From positions 1-64,000 of the forward strand of contig CAZAZR010000003.1 in assembly GCA_964489685.1 (NCBI GenBank): 64,000 bases of DNA. Reading direction: 5' to 3'. The position numbers and the translations under genes were made by a program. Shown here piece after piece: positions 16,907-26,038 of the stretch. This DNA comes from SYFT01 sp964489685 (GTDB lineage Bacteria > Acidobacteriota > Vicinamibacteria > Vicinamibacterales > SCN-69-37). Below the pieces are notes generated by a model. It had not been told where the DNA came from. It made no database searches and saw nothing but the letters and a program-made list of their open reading frames with translations. Numbering within the stretch: position 1 is the stretch's first letter; the number at the start of each line of letters is the position of its first letter.

Positions 16907-18349
16907 CTACGCCAGAATTTCCCGAATGACCTTGCCATGCACATCGGTGAGCCTCATGTCGCGACCGTTGAATCGGTACGTCAGCTTCTCGAAGTCGAGT
17001 CCGAGCAGGTGCAGGATGGTGGCGTGGAGTTCGTAGACCGACTTCGCATTCTCCACCGCCTGGTAGCCGTACTGGTCAGTGGCGCCCACGACCGTGCCGC
17101 CCTTCACGCCGCCGCCGGCCAGCCACACGCTGAAGCCCTTGTTGTTGTGATCGCGGCCGTCCATGCGCTCTGAGATCGGCAGCCGGCCGAACTCGCCGTG
17201 CCACACGATGAGCGTGTCCTCGAACATGCCCCGGCTCTTGAGGTCCTTGATGAGCCCGGCCAGGGGTTTGTCGGTCTCGGCGCAGTGCAGGCCATGGTTG
17301 CCCTTCAAGTCCCAGTGCGCGTCCCAGCTTGGCTCGAAGTTGCCGCCGCCAGAAAAAATCTGAACGTAGCGCACGCCGCGTTCCACCATGCGGCGGGCCA
17401 TCAGGGCCTGGCGTCCGAAGTAGTCGGTCGGCTCGACGCCGATCCCGTAGAGGTTCCTGGTGGCAGCCGATTCCTGGCCCAGATCAATCGCCTCAGGGGC
17501 ATGCGTCTGCATGCGGAACGCGAGCTCGTAGGAAAACACGCGCGCCGACAGCTCGCTGTCGAGCGGATGCAGGTCGCCGTGTCTTTCATTCAGTGCGGCC
17601 AACATGCGCAGCCAACGCTGCTGTTCCTCCGGCGTACGATCCGCAGGGGGCTTGAGGTCGACGATGGGCGATCCCTTGTCTCGGATCTGGGTGCCCTGAT
17701 AGGCGGCGGGCAGATATCCGTTGGACCAGTTCGGCGGCCCATTGATCGGCCCACCGCGATGATCGGTGAAGACGATGAAGCCCGGCAGGTTCTGGTTTTC
17801 GCTGCCCAGCCCGTACGTCACCCAACTGCCGACGCTCGGACTGCCGGCCAGGATCGTGCCTGTATTCATCTGGAACAGGGCGGGCCCGTGGGCGGGACTC
17901 ACGCCGTACATCGATCGAATGAGGGCGATGTCGTCCACATGTTGCGCCATGTGGGGAAACAGCTCGGACACTTCCATGCCGGACTGGCCGTGTTTCTTGA
18001 ACGCCCACGGCGACGGCATCAACCCGCCCGGATTCCCCATGACCGTCCGCACGTCGCCGACGCCCTGCATCGTCTCGCCCTGCCACTTGACGAGATCGGG
18101 CTTGGGATCCCAAGTATCGATGTGACTGACGCCGCCGTAACAGAAGATCGAGATGACGGCCCTGGCTTTTGCGGGAAGCGGCGCGGCCTTCGGCAGGAGC
18201 GGATTGCGCGCCTGCGCACCTGCGACATTCTGCGTCAGCAGGTCCGCGAAGGCGAGCCCCGCGATGCCGCCACCGAGTCGACCCAACAGCTCTCGCCGCG
18301 TGTACTGGAGCTTCTCGACATGTCCGCAGCCGTGATGATGGTGGGTCAT
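16907..18349 (-). CDS. DUF1501 secreted sulfatase-like protein
   Basis: A 480-residue DUF1501 protein. The N-terminus has a histidine cluster (MTHHHHGCGH) followed by a twin-arginine-like signal TRRELLGRLGGGIAGLAF, suggesting folded export by Tat. DUF1501 belongs to the alkaline-phosphatase/sulfatase superfamily. Visible conserved pieces are FCYGGVSHIDTWDPKPDL, HGPALFQMNTG, VWHGEFGRLP and GRDHNNKGFSVWLAGGG, which carry likely metal ligands (Asp, His). No biochemical role is established. Its start overlaps the stop of the DUF1549/DUF1553 cytochrome gene by 4 nt, the pairing seen throughout Planctomycetes and many Acidobacteriota. Confidence 0.9.
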   Translation of the reverse strand: MTHHHHGCGHVEKLQYTRRELLGRLGGGIAGLAFADLLTQNVAGAQARNPLLPKAAPLPAKARAVISIFCYGGVSHIDTWDPKPDLVKWQGETMQGVGDVRTVMGNPGGLMPSPWAFKKHGQSGMEVSELFPHMAQHVDDIALIRSMYGVSPAHGPALFQMNTGTILAGSPSVGSWVTYGLGSENQNLPGFIVFTDHRGGPINGPPNWSNGYLPAAYQGTQIRDKGSPIVDLKPPADRTPEEQQRWLRMLAALNERHGDLHPLDSELSARVFSYELAFRMQTHAPEAIDLGQESAATRNLYGIGVEPTDYFGRQALMARRMVERGVRYVQIFSGGGNFEPSWDAHWDLKGNHGLHCAETDKPLAGLIKDLKSRGMFEDTLIVWHGEFGRLPISERMDGRDHNNKGFSVWLAGGGVKGGTVVGATDQYGYQAVENAKSVYELHATILHLLGLDFEKLTYRFNGRDMRLTDVHGKVIREILA

Positions 18350-20943
18350 GGTCGATAGAGAAACTCATTGAGGTTGAGGAGCAGATGACAGAACTCGGCC
18401 AGGCCTTTCGGGCTTTCCGAGATAAACGCCGCACCGCGTTTCAAATCGATCGCGTCTGCCGGGCGGCCCAGAGCCAGCCACACGGCTCGCTTGACCTGCG
18501 CCACTGGATCGGCGCCGGCCTCCCGGGCGACACGCTCGGCGAACTTGCCGGCCTGAAACAACACCATCTGGTTGTTCATCAGAATCAACGCCTGGGGCGC
18601 AATCGTCGTGCGGTTGCGCCGGTCGATGGAGTTGATCAGATTGGGCTGATCGAAGGTCTCAAACATCGGATACCTGATGCTGCGCTTCGAAAACACATAG
18701 AGGCTTCGGCGCCAGGTGGACGGGTCGCTGTCGGGCTTGCCGCGCCAGTCACGATTTGAACTTTTTTCGAACAGGTCCGGGTCGATGAACGGAAAGATCG
18801 ACGGGCCGCCGACGGACGTATCGAGCGTCCCGGCTACCGCGAAGATGCTGTCGCGGATGACCTCGGCTTCGAGACGCACACGCGGCATGCGCCAGAACAT
18901 CCGATTCTCGGGATCCACCCCGTAATTGGAGGTCGTATCAGTGGCCGCCATACGGTAGGTCATCGACGTGAGCATCAGGCGATGCATCGCCTTCAGGCTC
19001 CAGCCCTGATTCATGAACTCTGTCGCCAGCCAATCGAGCAACTGCGGATGCGACGGCGCCTCACCCATCGCCCCGAAGCTGCTCGGGGTGCGGACGATGC
19101 CCTCGCCAAAATGGTGCTGCCAGAGGCGGTTCACCATGACGCGGGCGGTCAGCGGATTGTCCTTCGACACCAGCCACTCGGCAAACCCCCGCCGGCGCCA
19201 ACTCGACTTCGCATCCGGGGGTGGCTCTGGAAAGGTCCACTCGCTGCGCGACGCCACCGACAACACGCCCGGGCGCATCTCAGAGCCACGAGCATCGGGG
19301 CTGCCACGATGCAGGAAGAACACGGGCTGTGGCACGCGTCCCGGCTCGCCGATCGCGCGGGCCACCGGCAGGCGCCGTGGTTTCTGATCGTCGAGCGCGT
19401 CAATGTCCGCCTTCACCGCCGCATGTGTCGCCTGCACGTCGGCGGGCATCAACGCGACCACGTCGTTCTCGGTGATGAGCTTGCGAAGCGAATTGATCCC
19501 GACGGTGTCTTCGATCTGTTTCGCGTTGAGCCGCTGGCCTTCGGTCCGCTGGTCAGCGGGCGTCTTCCAGGCTTCCTGCATATAGGGCGAGAGCTTGGCA
19601 ATTTCCCGATCGGCCAGCACCCGGTGGTAGGGTTTCTCGATCTCGGTCTTGGCCGCGCGCAGCGGCTTCTGCAGCGCGTCGATGCGCTGGGTCTCCGACC
19701 GGTTCGCCGCCACCTCGTGCGCCGGTACGAGGGGATGTTCCACATTTGTGGTGGGATAAAAAATCGACTGGATGCGGTAGTAGTCCTTCTGGGGAATGGG
19801 ATCGAACTTGTGGTTGTGGCAGCGCGCGCACCCCACCGTCATGCCCATGAAGGTCAGCGAGGTCGTGGTCACGAGGTCGTCCACCGCGTCGAGGCGATTG
19901 CCGCCGCCTTCGGGCCCCAGCCGGAGATACCCGGTCGCAATCATGGCCTCGTCGGAGTCGGGCGCATATTCGTCACCGGCCAGCTGCTCCTTGACGAACG
20001 TGTCGTACGGCTTGTCGGCATTGAAGGCGTCCACGAGGTAGTCGCGGTACCGGTACATCTCGGTACGATCGGTATCGAACTCATATCCTCCAGAGTCCGC
20101 GTACCGCACCACATCCATCCAGTGGCGCGCCCATCGCTCGCCATAGTGTGGAGAGGCGAGGAGCCGGTCCACAAGCGCGAGCCAGGCATTGGGGGAGGTG
20201 TCATTGACGAAGGCGTCTGACTGGGCCGGCGTTGGCGGCAGGCCCAGCACATCCAGATAGGCACGGCGCACCAGCGTGCGTTTGTCGGCCGTCGTCACCG
20301 GGGTCAGGCCCTTGCGGGTCATCGCGTCCAGAATGAACGCGTCAATGGGATTGGCCGACCAGCCGTCGCGCGTGACGACCGGGACCGCAGGACGCACCAC
20401 CGGCGTGAAGGCCCAATATTGCCGTTCCTCTTCGGTGATGGGCCGCTCTTCGCGTGTGCGAAGTTCCTCAGCGTCGGTGGCGCCGCCTCCACCGCTGGCC
20501 CCAGGCACGGTGGCCCACGAGGCACCCGCCTCAATCCACAACCGGATGGTGCGCCGCTGCGCCTCACTGAGGGGCGGGGCGTCCTCGGGCATCTGGAGAT
20601 CGCCATCGTGCATGATGGCCTTGTAGAGCAGGCTCGCCGCGGGTTGGTGCGCTACCAGTGCGCGACCAGACCGCCCGCCTTTTTGCAGGCCGGCATCGGT
20701 GCGCAAATCGAGGCCACCGTCTTTGGCCTCGCCGTGGCACTCGATACAGGTCTTCTGCACGAGCTGGAAGACTTCTGCCGCGAGCTGATCGGGCGTGCGA
20801 CTGTCTTGCGGCGCCTCCTGCCACAGCACCGACCCTGGCGCCGTCCAGCCGGCACGCGCCGTCACGACCACGCCCCAAATCAGAGCCGTCGTCACGCCTG
20901 CGGCCGCCACGGCGGCCGAAACGAAGATCCGTCGTCTCAGCAT
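18346..20943 (-). CDS. Planctomycete-type cytochrome c with DUF1549 and DUF1553
   Basis: An 865-residue exported protein: a signal anchor at residues 1-32, then a PSCyt1-like haem domain with CIECH at 66-70. The DUF1549 domain contains YAGERW-like HYGERWARHWMDVVRYADS and a second CARCHNHKFDPI motif, and the DUF1553 domain contains NPLTARVMVNRLWQHHFG and EVIRDS. The family is thought to act with DUF1501 proteins in periplasmic oxidation or polysaccharide handling, but no reaction is proven. ATG 20943 is used because AGGAG lies 9 nt upstream; the longer frame opens with TTG. It is the first gene of the two-gene operon and divergent from a soluble cytochrome c. Confidence 0.9.
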   Translation of the reverse strand: MLRRRIFVSAAVAAAGVTTALIWGVVVTARAGWTAPGSVLWQEAPQDSRTPDQLAAEVFQLVQKTCIECHGEAKDGGLDLRTDAGLQKGGRSGRALVAHQPAASLLYKAIMHDGDLQMPEDAPPLSEAQRRTIRLWIEAGASWATVPGASGGGGATDAEELRTREERPITEEERQYWAFTPVVRPAVPVVTRDGWSANPIDAFILDAMTRKGLTPVTTADKRTLVRRAYLDVLGLPPTPAQSDAFVNDTSPNAWLALVDRLLASPHYGERWARHWMDVVRYADSGGYEFDTDRTEMYRYRDYLVDAFNADKPYDTFVKEQLAGDEYAPDSDEAMIATGYLRLGPEGGGNRLDAVDDLVTTTSLTFMGMTVGCARCHNHKFDPIPQKDYYRIQSIFYPTTNVEHPLVPAHEVAANRSETQRIDALQKPLRAAKTEIEKPYHRVLADREIAKLSPYMQEAWKTPADQRTEGQRLNAKQIEDTVGINSLRKLITENDVVALMPADVQATHAAVKADIDALDDQKPRRLPVARAIGEPGRVPQPVFFLHRGSPDARGSEMRPGVLSVASRSEWTFPEPPPDAKSSWRRRGFAEWLVSKDNPLTARVMVNRLWQHHFGEGIVRTPSSFGAMGEAPSHPQLLDWLATEFMNQGWSLKAMHRLMLTSMTYRMAATDTTSNYGVDPENRMFWRMPRVRLEAEVIRDSIFAVAGTLDTSVGGPSIFPFIDPDLFEKSSNRDWRGKPDSDPSTWRRSLYVFSKRSIRYPMFETFDQPNLINSIDRRNRTTIAPQALILMNNQMVLFQAGKFAERVAREAGADPVAQVKRAVWLALGRPADAIDLKRGAAFISESPKGLAEFCHLLLNLNEFLYRP

Positions 20944-20999
20944 GAACAATCGCTCCTGGTTACAGTCAGTGCATGCGCCTCGAATGATGGCGTCAGTAT

Positions 21000-21464
21000 A
21001 TGATCCGGCCCATGTCGCTGCCCCATCGAATCTCTGTCGTGTTGTCGCTTGCCGGCCTCGCGGTCATGGCGACCGCCGTCTCGGCCAGACTTGTGCTCGC
21101 CGCCCCGGCGCAAGCCGCGCGCTGGACCATTCCGGCAGACGGTGCGGCCGAGAAGAACCCGCTGCCGGTAAACGCCGCCACGCTCGCAGGTGGCAAGAAG
21201 CTCTTTGCCGCCAAGTGCGAGCGCTGCCACGGCACCGCGGGCAAGGGTGATGGTCCGGATGCCGACGCGAAGTACGCCGCGGACATGGACCTGACCAACC
21301 CGGCACGCGCGGCGCGCAACAGCGACGGCACCGTGTTCTACAAGGTCTGGAATGGGCGGTCGAACCCGAAGATGCCCGCGTTCTCTGAAGACACGACGAA
21401 GGAACAAGTGTGGGCGATTGTCGCCTACGTGCAGTCGTGGAGAAAACCACCGTCGGGGTCCTGA
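21000..21464 (+). CDS. Secreted mono-haem cytochrome c
   Basis: A 154-residue class I cytochrome c. The signal peptide (about 38 residues, ending AQAA) precedes a domain with CERCH at 73-77, KGDGPDADAKY, and an axial Met in NPKMPAF near residue 121, ending in the C-terminal helix VWAIVAYVQSWR. It would shuttle electrons in the periplasm. It is divergent from the DUF1549 cytochrome gene with a 56-nt gap, so the two may share regulation and an electron path. An AHSA1-like gene follows 10 nt downstream. Confidence 0.9.
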   Translation: MIRPMSLPHRISVVLSLAGLAVMATAVSARLVLAAPAQAARWTIPADGAAEKNPLPVNAATLAGGKKLFAAKCERCHGTAGKGDGPDADAKYAADMDLTNPARAARNSDGTVFYKVWNGRSNPKMPAFSEDTTKEQVWAIVAYVQSWRKPPSGS

Positions 21465-21474
21465 GCACTTCCCG

Positions 21475-21975
21475 ATGCCTGTCGCGTCCCCTGACCCCGC
21501 CGGCCGGTTTGAGCAGCGCCTCTTCATCGCGGCCAGGCCCGCCGACGTGTTCGCGTGTTTCTTCGATCACGCCGCGCTCCAGGTCTGGTGGCAGGTGACA
21601 CACGCGGTCGTCACCCCGGTGCCGTTTGGCGTCTACGCGATTGAATGGGCGCCCACCTCGTATCGCGACGATTTGCTGGGACCGCTCGGGGGCGTCTTCC
21701 ACGGCACGGTCGTGGACGTGCGCCCGGGCCAGCAGTTCCTGGTCGCAGACTGCTGGTGGGTGCCGCCTGAAGGCGACGCGCTCGGACCGATGGCATTACA
21801 CGTCAGTTGTCAGCCGGAAGGCACCGGATGCCGGCTGGTGGTTCGACAGGACGGCTACGAACCCTCGCCGCGCTGGCGGCGGTACTACGCCGTGGCGTCG
21901 CGTGGATGGCAGCTGTCACTGACCGCGCTTCGACGTCGTGCCGAAGAGCGCCATGCGGCGCACTCAGCGCGGTGA
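21475..21975 (+). CDS. SRPBCC/AHSA1-family lipid-binding-fold protein
   Basis: A 166-residue protein of the START/Bet v1-like fold. FEQRLFIAARPADVFACFFDHAAL is the typical first strand and helix of AHSA1 (activator of Hsp90 ATPase 1-like) proteins, and a long C-terminal helix (YYAVASRGWQLSLTALRRR) closes the cavity. Ligand unknown. The ATG at 21475 was chosen because everything upstream in this frame overlaps the cytochrome gene. The last 12 nt overlap the NhaA gene tail to tail. Confidence 0.75.
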   Translation: MPVASPDPAGRFEQRLFIAARPADVFACFFDHAALQVWWQVTHAVVTPVPFGVYAIEWAPTSYRDDLLGPLGGVFHGTVVDVRPGQQFLVADCWWVPPEGDALGPMALHVSCQPEGTGCRLVVRQDGYEPSPRWRRYYAVASRGWQLSLTALRRRAEERHAAHSAR

Positions 21976-23121
21976 TGGGCCGGCAGTGCCGACCTTGAGC
22001 ATCTTCGCCAGGATGATGGCGATCGGCGCGGCCAGGAAACTCAACAGCGCGCCCATTTTCGCTTCGTCCAGATGCGGCGACGTGATGGGAAACGCCGCAG
22101 TGGTGAAGAACAGTGCCACCGTGAACCCGATTCCGGCCGCGACGCCAATGACAATCATGGACCGCTTCTCGAGGCCGACGGCCCTGGGGAAGCCGAAGGC
22201 GCCCGCCGTCATCGCAAACGCGAAGATGCCGAGCGGCTTGCCGACAATCAAGCTGCCCAGCACCATCCACGTCACAGGGCCGACCGACGACAGCGGCACG
22301 CCGGCGTTGACGAGTCCGAACAGCAGCAAGACGAACTGCACGGGCACGCTCCACCAATGTTCGAACGCGTTCATGGTGTCGTGACGCCGGCCCTCCCTGG
22401 CCGCGAACAGGCCAAGGTCAGACTTGGCGTGCGACATGAACGGCACAATCGGTACTAACGCGAGCGCGGGATGCAATCCGCCGACATAGAGCCCAATCCA
22501 CGCCATCACACCGGGGCCCATGACGTACGCCCAGAAGTTGCCGACCCGCCGCCACCGCAACGCCCACGCGAGCGCAATCGCGGCCGAGAGCCAGAGCCCG
22601 AGGGGGCCCAGGGCCAGCGGCGCGCTCGGATAGAAGATGGCCAGAATCATCAACCCGATCGCATCGTCGGCAATGGCCAGCAGCAGCAGGAACGGGATGG
22701 CCGGGTGGCCTGCTGGAAAAATGATCCTCGCGACGAGGTACGAAAAGGCGATGTCTGTGGCGCAGGGAATGGCCCAGCCGCGCACCACCTCCATGTCTCC
22801 GATCGCGAAGGCCGACAGCAGGAACAGGCCGGCCGGCGCCACCATGCCACCGACGGCCGCGAACACGGGGACGGCGGCCTGCTTCGGCGAGGCCAGAGGG
22901 CCGCCCGGCAACATCGCCTCCACCACTTCCTTCGTGGCCAGCGCGAAAAAGAACACCATGCCAACGTCATTGACGGCGAAGTGCAGCAGGTGCGCAAACG
23001 CCTCGTAGGCCGCGTAGTTGAGGTTGGCCCACACGAGCGCGATCAGGCTGCCGCCGATGAGCAGAAGTGAATTGTCGAGGATGAACTGGATGACCCCGTT
23101 CTGAGGCGCCCTATGTGTCAT
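21964..23121 (-). CDS. nhaA: Na+/H+ antiporter NhaA family
   Basis: A 385-residue inner-membrane antiporter close to the E. coli NhaA length of 388. Recognisable NhaA segments: FFFALATKEVVEAMLPGG after the first helices, WAIPCATDIAFSYLVAR, the paired aspartates LLLLAIADDAIGLMILA (transport residues), GLHPALALVPIVPFM and VGKPLGIF. It exchanges protons for sodium to keep pH and salt balance. ATG 23121 is only two bases after the pyruvate kinase stop, so the genes are co-transcribed and probably translationally coupled. Confidence 0.92.
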   Translation of the reverse strand: MTHRAPQNGVIQFILDNSLLLIGGSLIALVWANLNYAAYEAFAHLLHFAVNDVGMVFFFALATKEVVEAMLPGGPLASPKQAAVPVFAAVGGMVAPAGLFLLSAFAIGDMEVVRGWAIPCATDIAFSYLVARIIFPAGHPAIPFLLLLAIADDAIGLMILAIFYPSAPLALGPLGLWLSAAIALAWALRWRRVGNFWAYVMGPGVMAWIGLYVGGLHPALALVPIVPFMSHAKSDLGLFAAREGRRHDTMNAFEHWWSVPVQFVLLLFGLVNAGVPLSSVGPVTWMVLGSLIVGKPLGIFAFAMTAGAFGFPRAVGLEKRSMIVIGVAAGIGFTVALFFTTAAFPITSPHLDEAKMGALLSFLAAPIAIILAKMLKVGTAGPSPR

Positions 23122-23123
23122 CC

Positions 23124-24533
23124 CTACATTCTCTCGACCACGAGGAAGTTATCGGCCTCGCGGCCCAGTGCCGCATGCATGGCCACAAACACGATCGTGT
23201 CGCCCGCGGGCACAAGCGCATGTGCGAGCAGCATCTCGCGTACGGCCGGGAGCGTGGCCGCGGGCGTGAGCATCGGCGTGACGCCCCAGACCAGCGCCAG
23301 ACGGGCGGCCGTTTGGACGTTCGGCGTGGCCGCAATAATCCGCGCCGCCGGGCGCAGCGCGGCCAGCAGGCGCGGCGTCATGCCCTTCTTGGTGACCGCC
23401 ACGATGGCCGTCGCACCAGCGCGGTGGGCCAGGGCCACCGCCGCTTCGCACAAGGCCAGACCATGGCGGCTGGCGATGACGGCGTCAGGCGCAACCGGGA
23501 TCCCGCCATGACCTCCTGCCAGCGCCATGTCGCGCTCGGCCTGCTCAACAATCGCTGCGAGCGTGGCCACGACTCGAACCGGATGCCGGCCCACGGCCGT
23601 CTCGCCCGACAGCATGATGGCATCCGCCCCTTCGTCTACGGCATGTGTGGCGTCGGTCACTTCGGCGCGGGTCGGACGCGACGACAATCGCATGGACTCC
23701 AGCACCTCTGTGGCCACGATCACCGGGACACCGCGTCGGCGTGCGGCCAGCAGGATGCGTCGCTGCACCGCAGGCACGCGCTCAAGCGGCATCTCAATGC
23801 CCAGGTCGCCGCGCGCGATCATGATTCCATCACTGACGGCCACGATGGCGTCAATGTGATCAACGGCCGAGGGTCGTTCAATCTTCGCAATGATCGGCAT
23901 GTCGGCCGCCCCCGCCGCGGCCGCGGCCGCGCGCGCCCGCACCACATCCTCGGGCGATTGTACGAAGCTGAGCGCCACGGCATCGACGCCCATGGCGACG
24001 CCCGCCTTCAGGTCAACATGGTCCTTGGGCGTGAGCGCCGAGGTCTGCACCACGGCGCCGGGAGCCGTGATTCCCTTGCGGCTCTCGAGCACGCCACCTT
24101 CGACCACGCTCGTCACCAATCGCCCCGGTTCAACCCGCGTGACCGTCAGTTCGAGCCGGCCGTCATCGAGTAACAGCCGCTGCCCTGGGGCGACGGATGA
24201 GAACAGTGGAGCGAAGGGAGACGTGATGCGGCCCGGTCCACCCTCCTCGTCGCCCAGATCGATGACGACCTCGGATCCAGCCAGGAGGATGACCGGCTCG
24301 GAGAGGCGCCCGGTCCGGATTTTCGGGCCGGCCAAATCCTGCAACACCAGTATCTGCCGGCCCATGGCGTGTGCCTGGGACCGAACGGCGCGACAGGCCG
24401 CCGCATGCTCCTCTGCGGTGCCGTGTGAAAAATTCAGTCGGCACGCATCTGCGCCCGCCGCGATCAGTCCGCCGAGCACGCTGCCATCAACCGTGGCCGG
24501 ACCGAGCGTGGCAATGATCTTGGTGCGTCGCAT
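23124..24533 (-). CDS. pyk: Pyruvate kinase
   Basis: A 469-residue pyruvate kinase: MRRTKIIATLGPAT at the start, CRLNFSHG near 33, PIIAKIERPSA with the catalytic Lys, the signature IMIARGDLGIEMP near 237, VIVATEVLESM, and RAEVTDATHAVDEGADAIML with SGETA. The final glycolytic step, phosphoenolpyruvate plus ADP to pyruvate plus ATP. The start MRRTK is placed by the family's N-terminus; the long upstream open frame runs antisense to the neighbouring thioredoxin gene and is rejected. The usual ATEMLESM is ATEVLESM here. Confidence 0.95.
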   Translation of the reverse strand: MRRTKIIATLGPATVDGSVLGGLIAAGADACRLNFSHGTAEEHAAACRAVRSQAHAMGRQILVLQDLAGPKIRTGRLSEPVILLAGSEVVIDLGDEEGGPGRITSPFAPLFSSVAPGQRLLLDDGRLELTVTRVEPGRLVTSVVEGGVLESRKGITAPGAVVQTSALTPKDHVDLKAGVAMGVDAVALSFVQSPEDVVRARAAAAAAGAADMPIIAKIERPSAVDHIDAIVAVSDGIMIARGDLGIEMPLERVPAVQRRILLAARRRGVPVIVATEVLESMRLSSRPTRAEVTDATHAVDEGADAIMLSGETAVGRHPVRVVATLAAIVEQAERDMALAGGHGGIPVAPDAVIASRHGLALCEAAVALAHRAGATAIVAVTKKGMTPRLLAALRPAARIIAATPNVQTAARLALVWGVTPMLTPAATLPAVREMLLAHALVPAGDTIVFVAMHAALGREADNFLVVERM

Positions 24534-24599
24534 GGGCAAAGGGTCAGGGGCAGCGTACAATCCCGGAGAGAGACGAGCAAGGGCCGAGGGAGACATATT

Positions 24600-25328
24600 G
24601 TGAAGATCCGATTGGTTGGAGCGGCGCTGGCGGCATTGGGACTCATGGCGGCACCCGCGTGCGCGCAGACCTCGGAGGTCGAGGCGCTTCGAAGAGAACT
24701 GGCGGCCGTCAAGGAAGACCTGGCGAACTTGCGCGCCACGCTGGGCCGTCCGCGGCCCGAGGTGGACCTGACGGGTGCGCCACACAAAGGCAACCCCGAC
24801 GCCCTGGTGGCGCTCGTTGAGTTCTCCGACTACGAGTGCCCGTTCTGCATCAGGCACTTCCGGGAGACGATGCCGATGATCGAGAAGAACTACATCGCCA
24901 CCGGGAAGATTCTGTATGCCTTCCGTGACTTCCCGATCGATGTGCTGCACCCGCAAGCGGTCAAGGCGCATGAGGCGGCCCAGTGCGGTCTGGAGCAAGG
25001 CAAGTTCTGGGAGATGCACAACACGCTGTTCGGCGCACCGGCGCAGCATTCGGTTGAGGGACTCGAGGCCACAGCGACCCAGGCTGGAGTGAACCTGGCC
25101 CCTTTCCGCGAATGCATTGCGAGCGGCCGGACAACAGCGGGGATCAGGAAGACTGCGGACCTTGCGGCCAGCTTTGGCGCGAACGGCACGCCCGCGTTTT
25201 TTATCGGCGTCTTCGACAAGGCCACCAATCAGGTCAAGGTGACGCGAGCGATCAGCGGGGCCATTCCGTTCGCGCAGTTCGCACAGGCCCTTGAAGCCGC
25301 ACTGGCGCAGGCGGCGGTGAAGAAATAG
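24600..25328 (+). CDS. Secreted DsbA-like thioredoxin-domain protein
   Basis: A 242-residue protein: signal peptide ending ACA, a short coiled coil (SEVEALRRELAAVKEDLANL), then a DsbA/Thioredoxin_4 domain. The redox motif is CPFC at 80-83 in EFSDYECPFC, and the cis-proline loop is NGTPAFFI. It resembles BdbD/ScsC-type periplasmic disulfide oxidoreductases and should form or isomerise disulfides; two further cysteines (in AQCGLEQ and RECIASG) lie in the helical insert. GTG 24600 is chosen, with GAGGGAG 7 nt upstream. It is divergent from pyruvate kinase with 66 nt between. Confidence 0.88.
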   Translation: MKIRLVGAALAALGLMAAPACAQTSEVEALRRELAAVKEDLANLRATLGRPRPEVDLTGAPHKGNPDALVALVEFSDYECPFCIRHFRETMPMIEKNYIATGKILYAFRDFPIDVLHPQAVKAHEAAQCGLEQGKFWEMHNTLFGAPAQHSVEGLEATATQAGVNLAPFRECIASGRTTAGIRKTADLAASFGANGTPAFFIGVFDKATNQVKVTRAISGAIPFAQFAQALEAALAQAAVKK

Positions 25329-25334
25329 GCGACG

Positions 25335-25880
25335 TTAGAAGTGCAGGCCGGCCATCAGTGACCAGACCCGGTGCTTGTACGCCGTGGTGCCCTTGCTGAA
25401 CTCCGTCAATCCCGCCGTGTAGCGCGCTTCGACGAGGAACCGCGACAGGGTCACGCCGGCCCCAACGACCAACCCGACATCCGTACGTTTGAGGTCGTCG
25501 GTAAACCCCTCATCGCGCACATACAGACCCACTGAGGGCCCCACCAGGCCGTAGACGCTGGCGCTGGCCTTGGGCGAACTGCCGATGCGCAGCAGCAGCG
25601 GCACCTGCACGTAGTCCACCTTGGCCGTACCGAATGAGAACTTGGTGCCCTGCATCGAGAAGACGGTTTCGGGCTGGATGGCGAAGACCGAGCCGAGACC
25701 AATCGTCAGGAAGGCGCCCGCGACGGCACCGATTCGCTGCCCCGGATCTTCGTCAGACCCTGAGACCTTGGCGAAATTCACCCCGGCCTTGATGCCGCCA
25801 CCGACCTGCGCCCACGCGGCGGTCGACGACGCGAGTGCCACTGCCACCACCATCATGCCCACAATGAGTTGTTTCTTCAT
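25335..25880 (-). CDS. Outer-membrane beta-barrel protein (OmpA-like/PorT type)
   Basis: A 181-residue protein: signal peptide of about 24 residues ending AWA-Q, then alternating short strands in the pattern of the eight-stranded OMP_b-brl/PorT family (GGGIKAGVNFAKV, AFLTIGLGSVFAIQPE, VDYVQVPLLLRIG, ASVYGLVGPSVGLYV, VGLVVGAGVTL, FLVEARYTAGLTEF), ending in a C-terminal Phe (AGLHF) as expected for BAM recognition. The function is unknown. It is convergent with the thioredoxin gene. Confidence 0.85.
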   Translation of the reverse strand: MKKQLIVGMMVVAVALASSTAAWAQVGGGIKAGVNFAKVSGSDEDPGQRIGAVAGAFLTIGLGSVFAIQPETVFSMQGTKFSFGTAKVDYVQVPLLLRIGSSPKASASVYGLVGPSVGLYVRDEGFTDDLKRTDVGLVVGAGVTLSRFLVEARYTAGLTEFSKGTTAYKHRVWSLMAGLHF

Positions 25881-26038
25881 GACGCCAGTGTATGGCGCGC
25901 ACCGCACACGGGGGTGTGCTGAAAAAGACAGCGACACATCAATCCGCACGACCATGGCCGGACCCTGTCCATCCCGGGCACTCCATTGCCCTGCATCCCG
26001 CGTGTTATTCTCGACGGCCAGAGGCACGAGCAGACGTG

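Noticed and set aside
17198..18358. 386-residue plus-strand open frame opposite the DUF1501 gene
   Set aside because: Antisense shadow; the minus-strand frame has the Tat leader and family motifs.
18982..20220. 412-residue plus-strand open frame opposite the DUF1549 gene
   Set aside because: Antisense shadow with no domain; the cytochrome gene is well supported.
24534..25049. 172-residue N-terminal extension of pyruvate kinase
   Set aside because: It lies antisense to the thioredoxin gene; pyruvate kinases start at the MRRTKIIATLGP strand.
25904..25919. Palindrome GCACAC/GTGTGC upstream of the barrel gene
   Set aside because: Short 6-bp stem in GC-rich spacer; no second copy or operator context.
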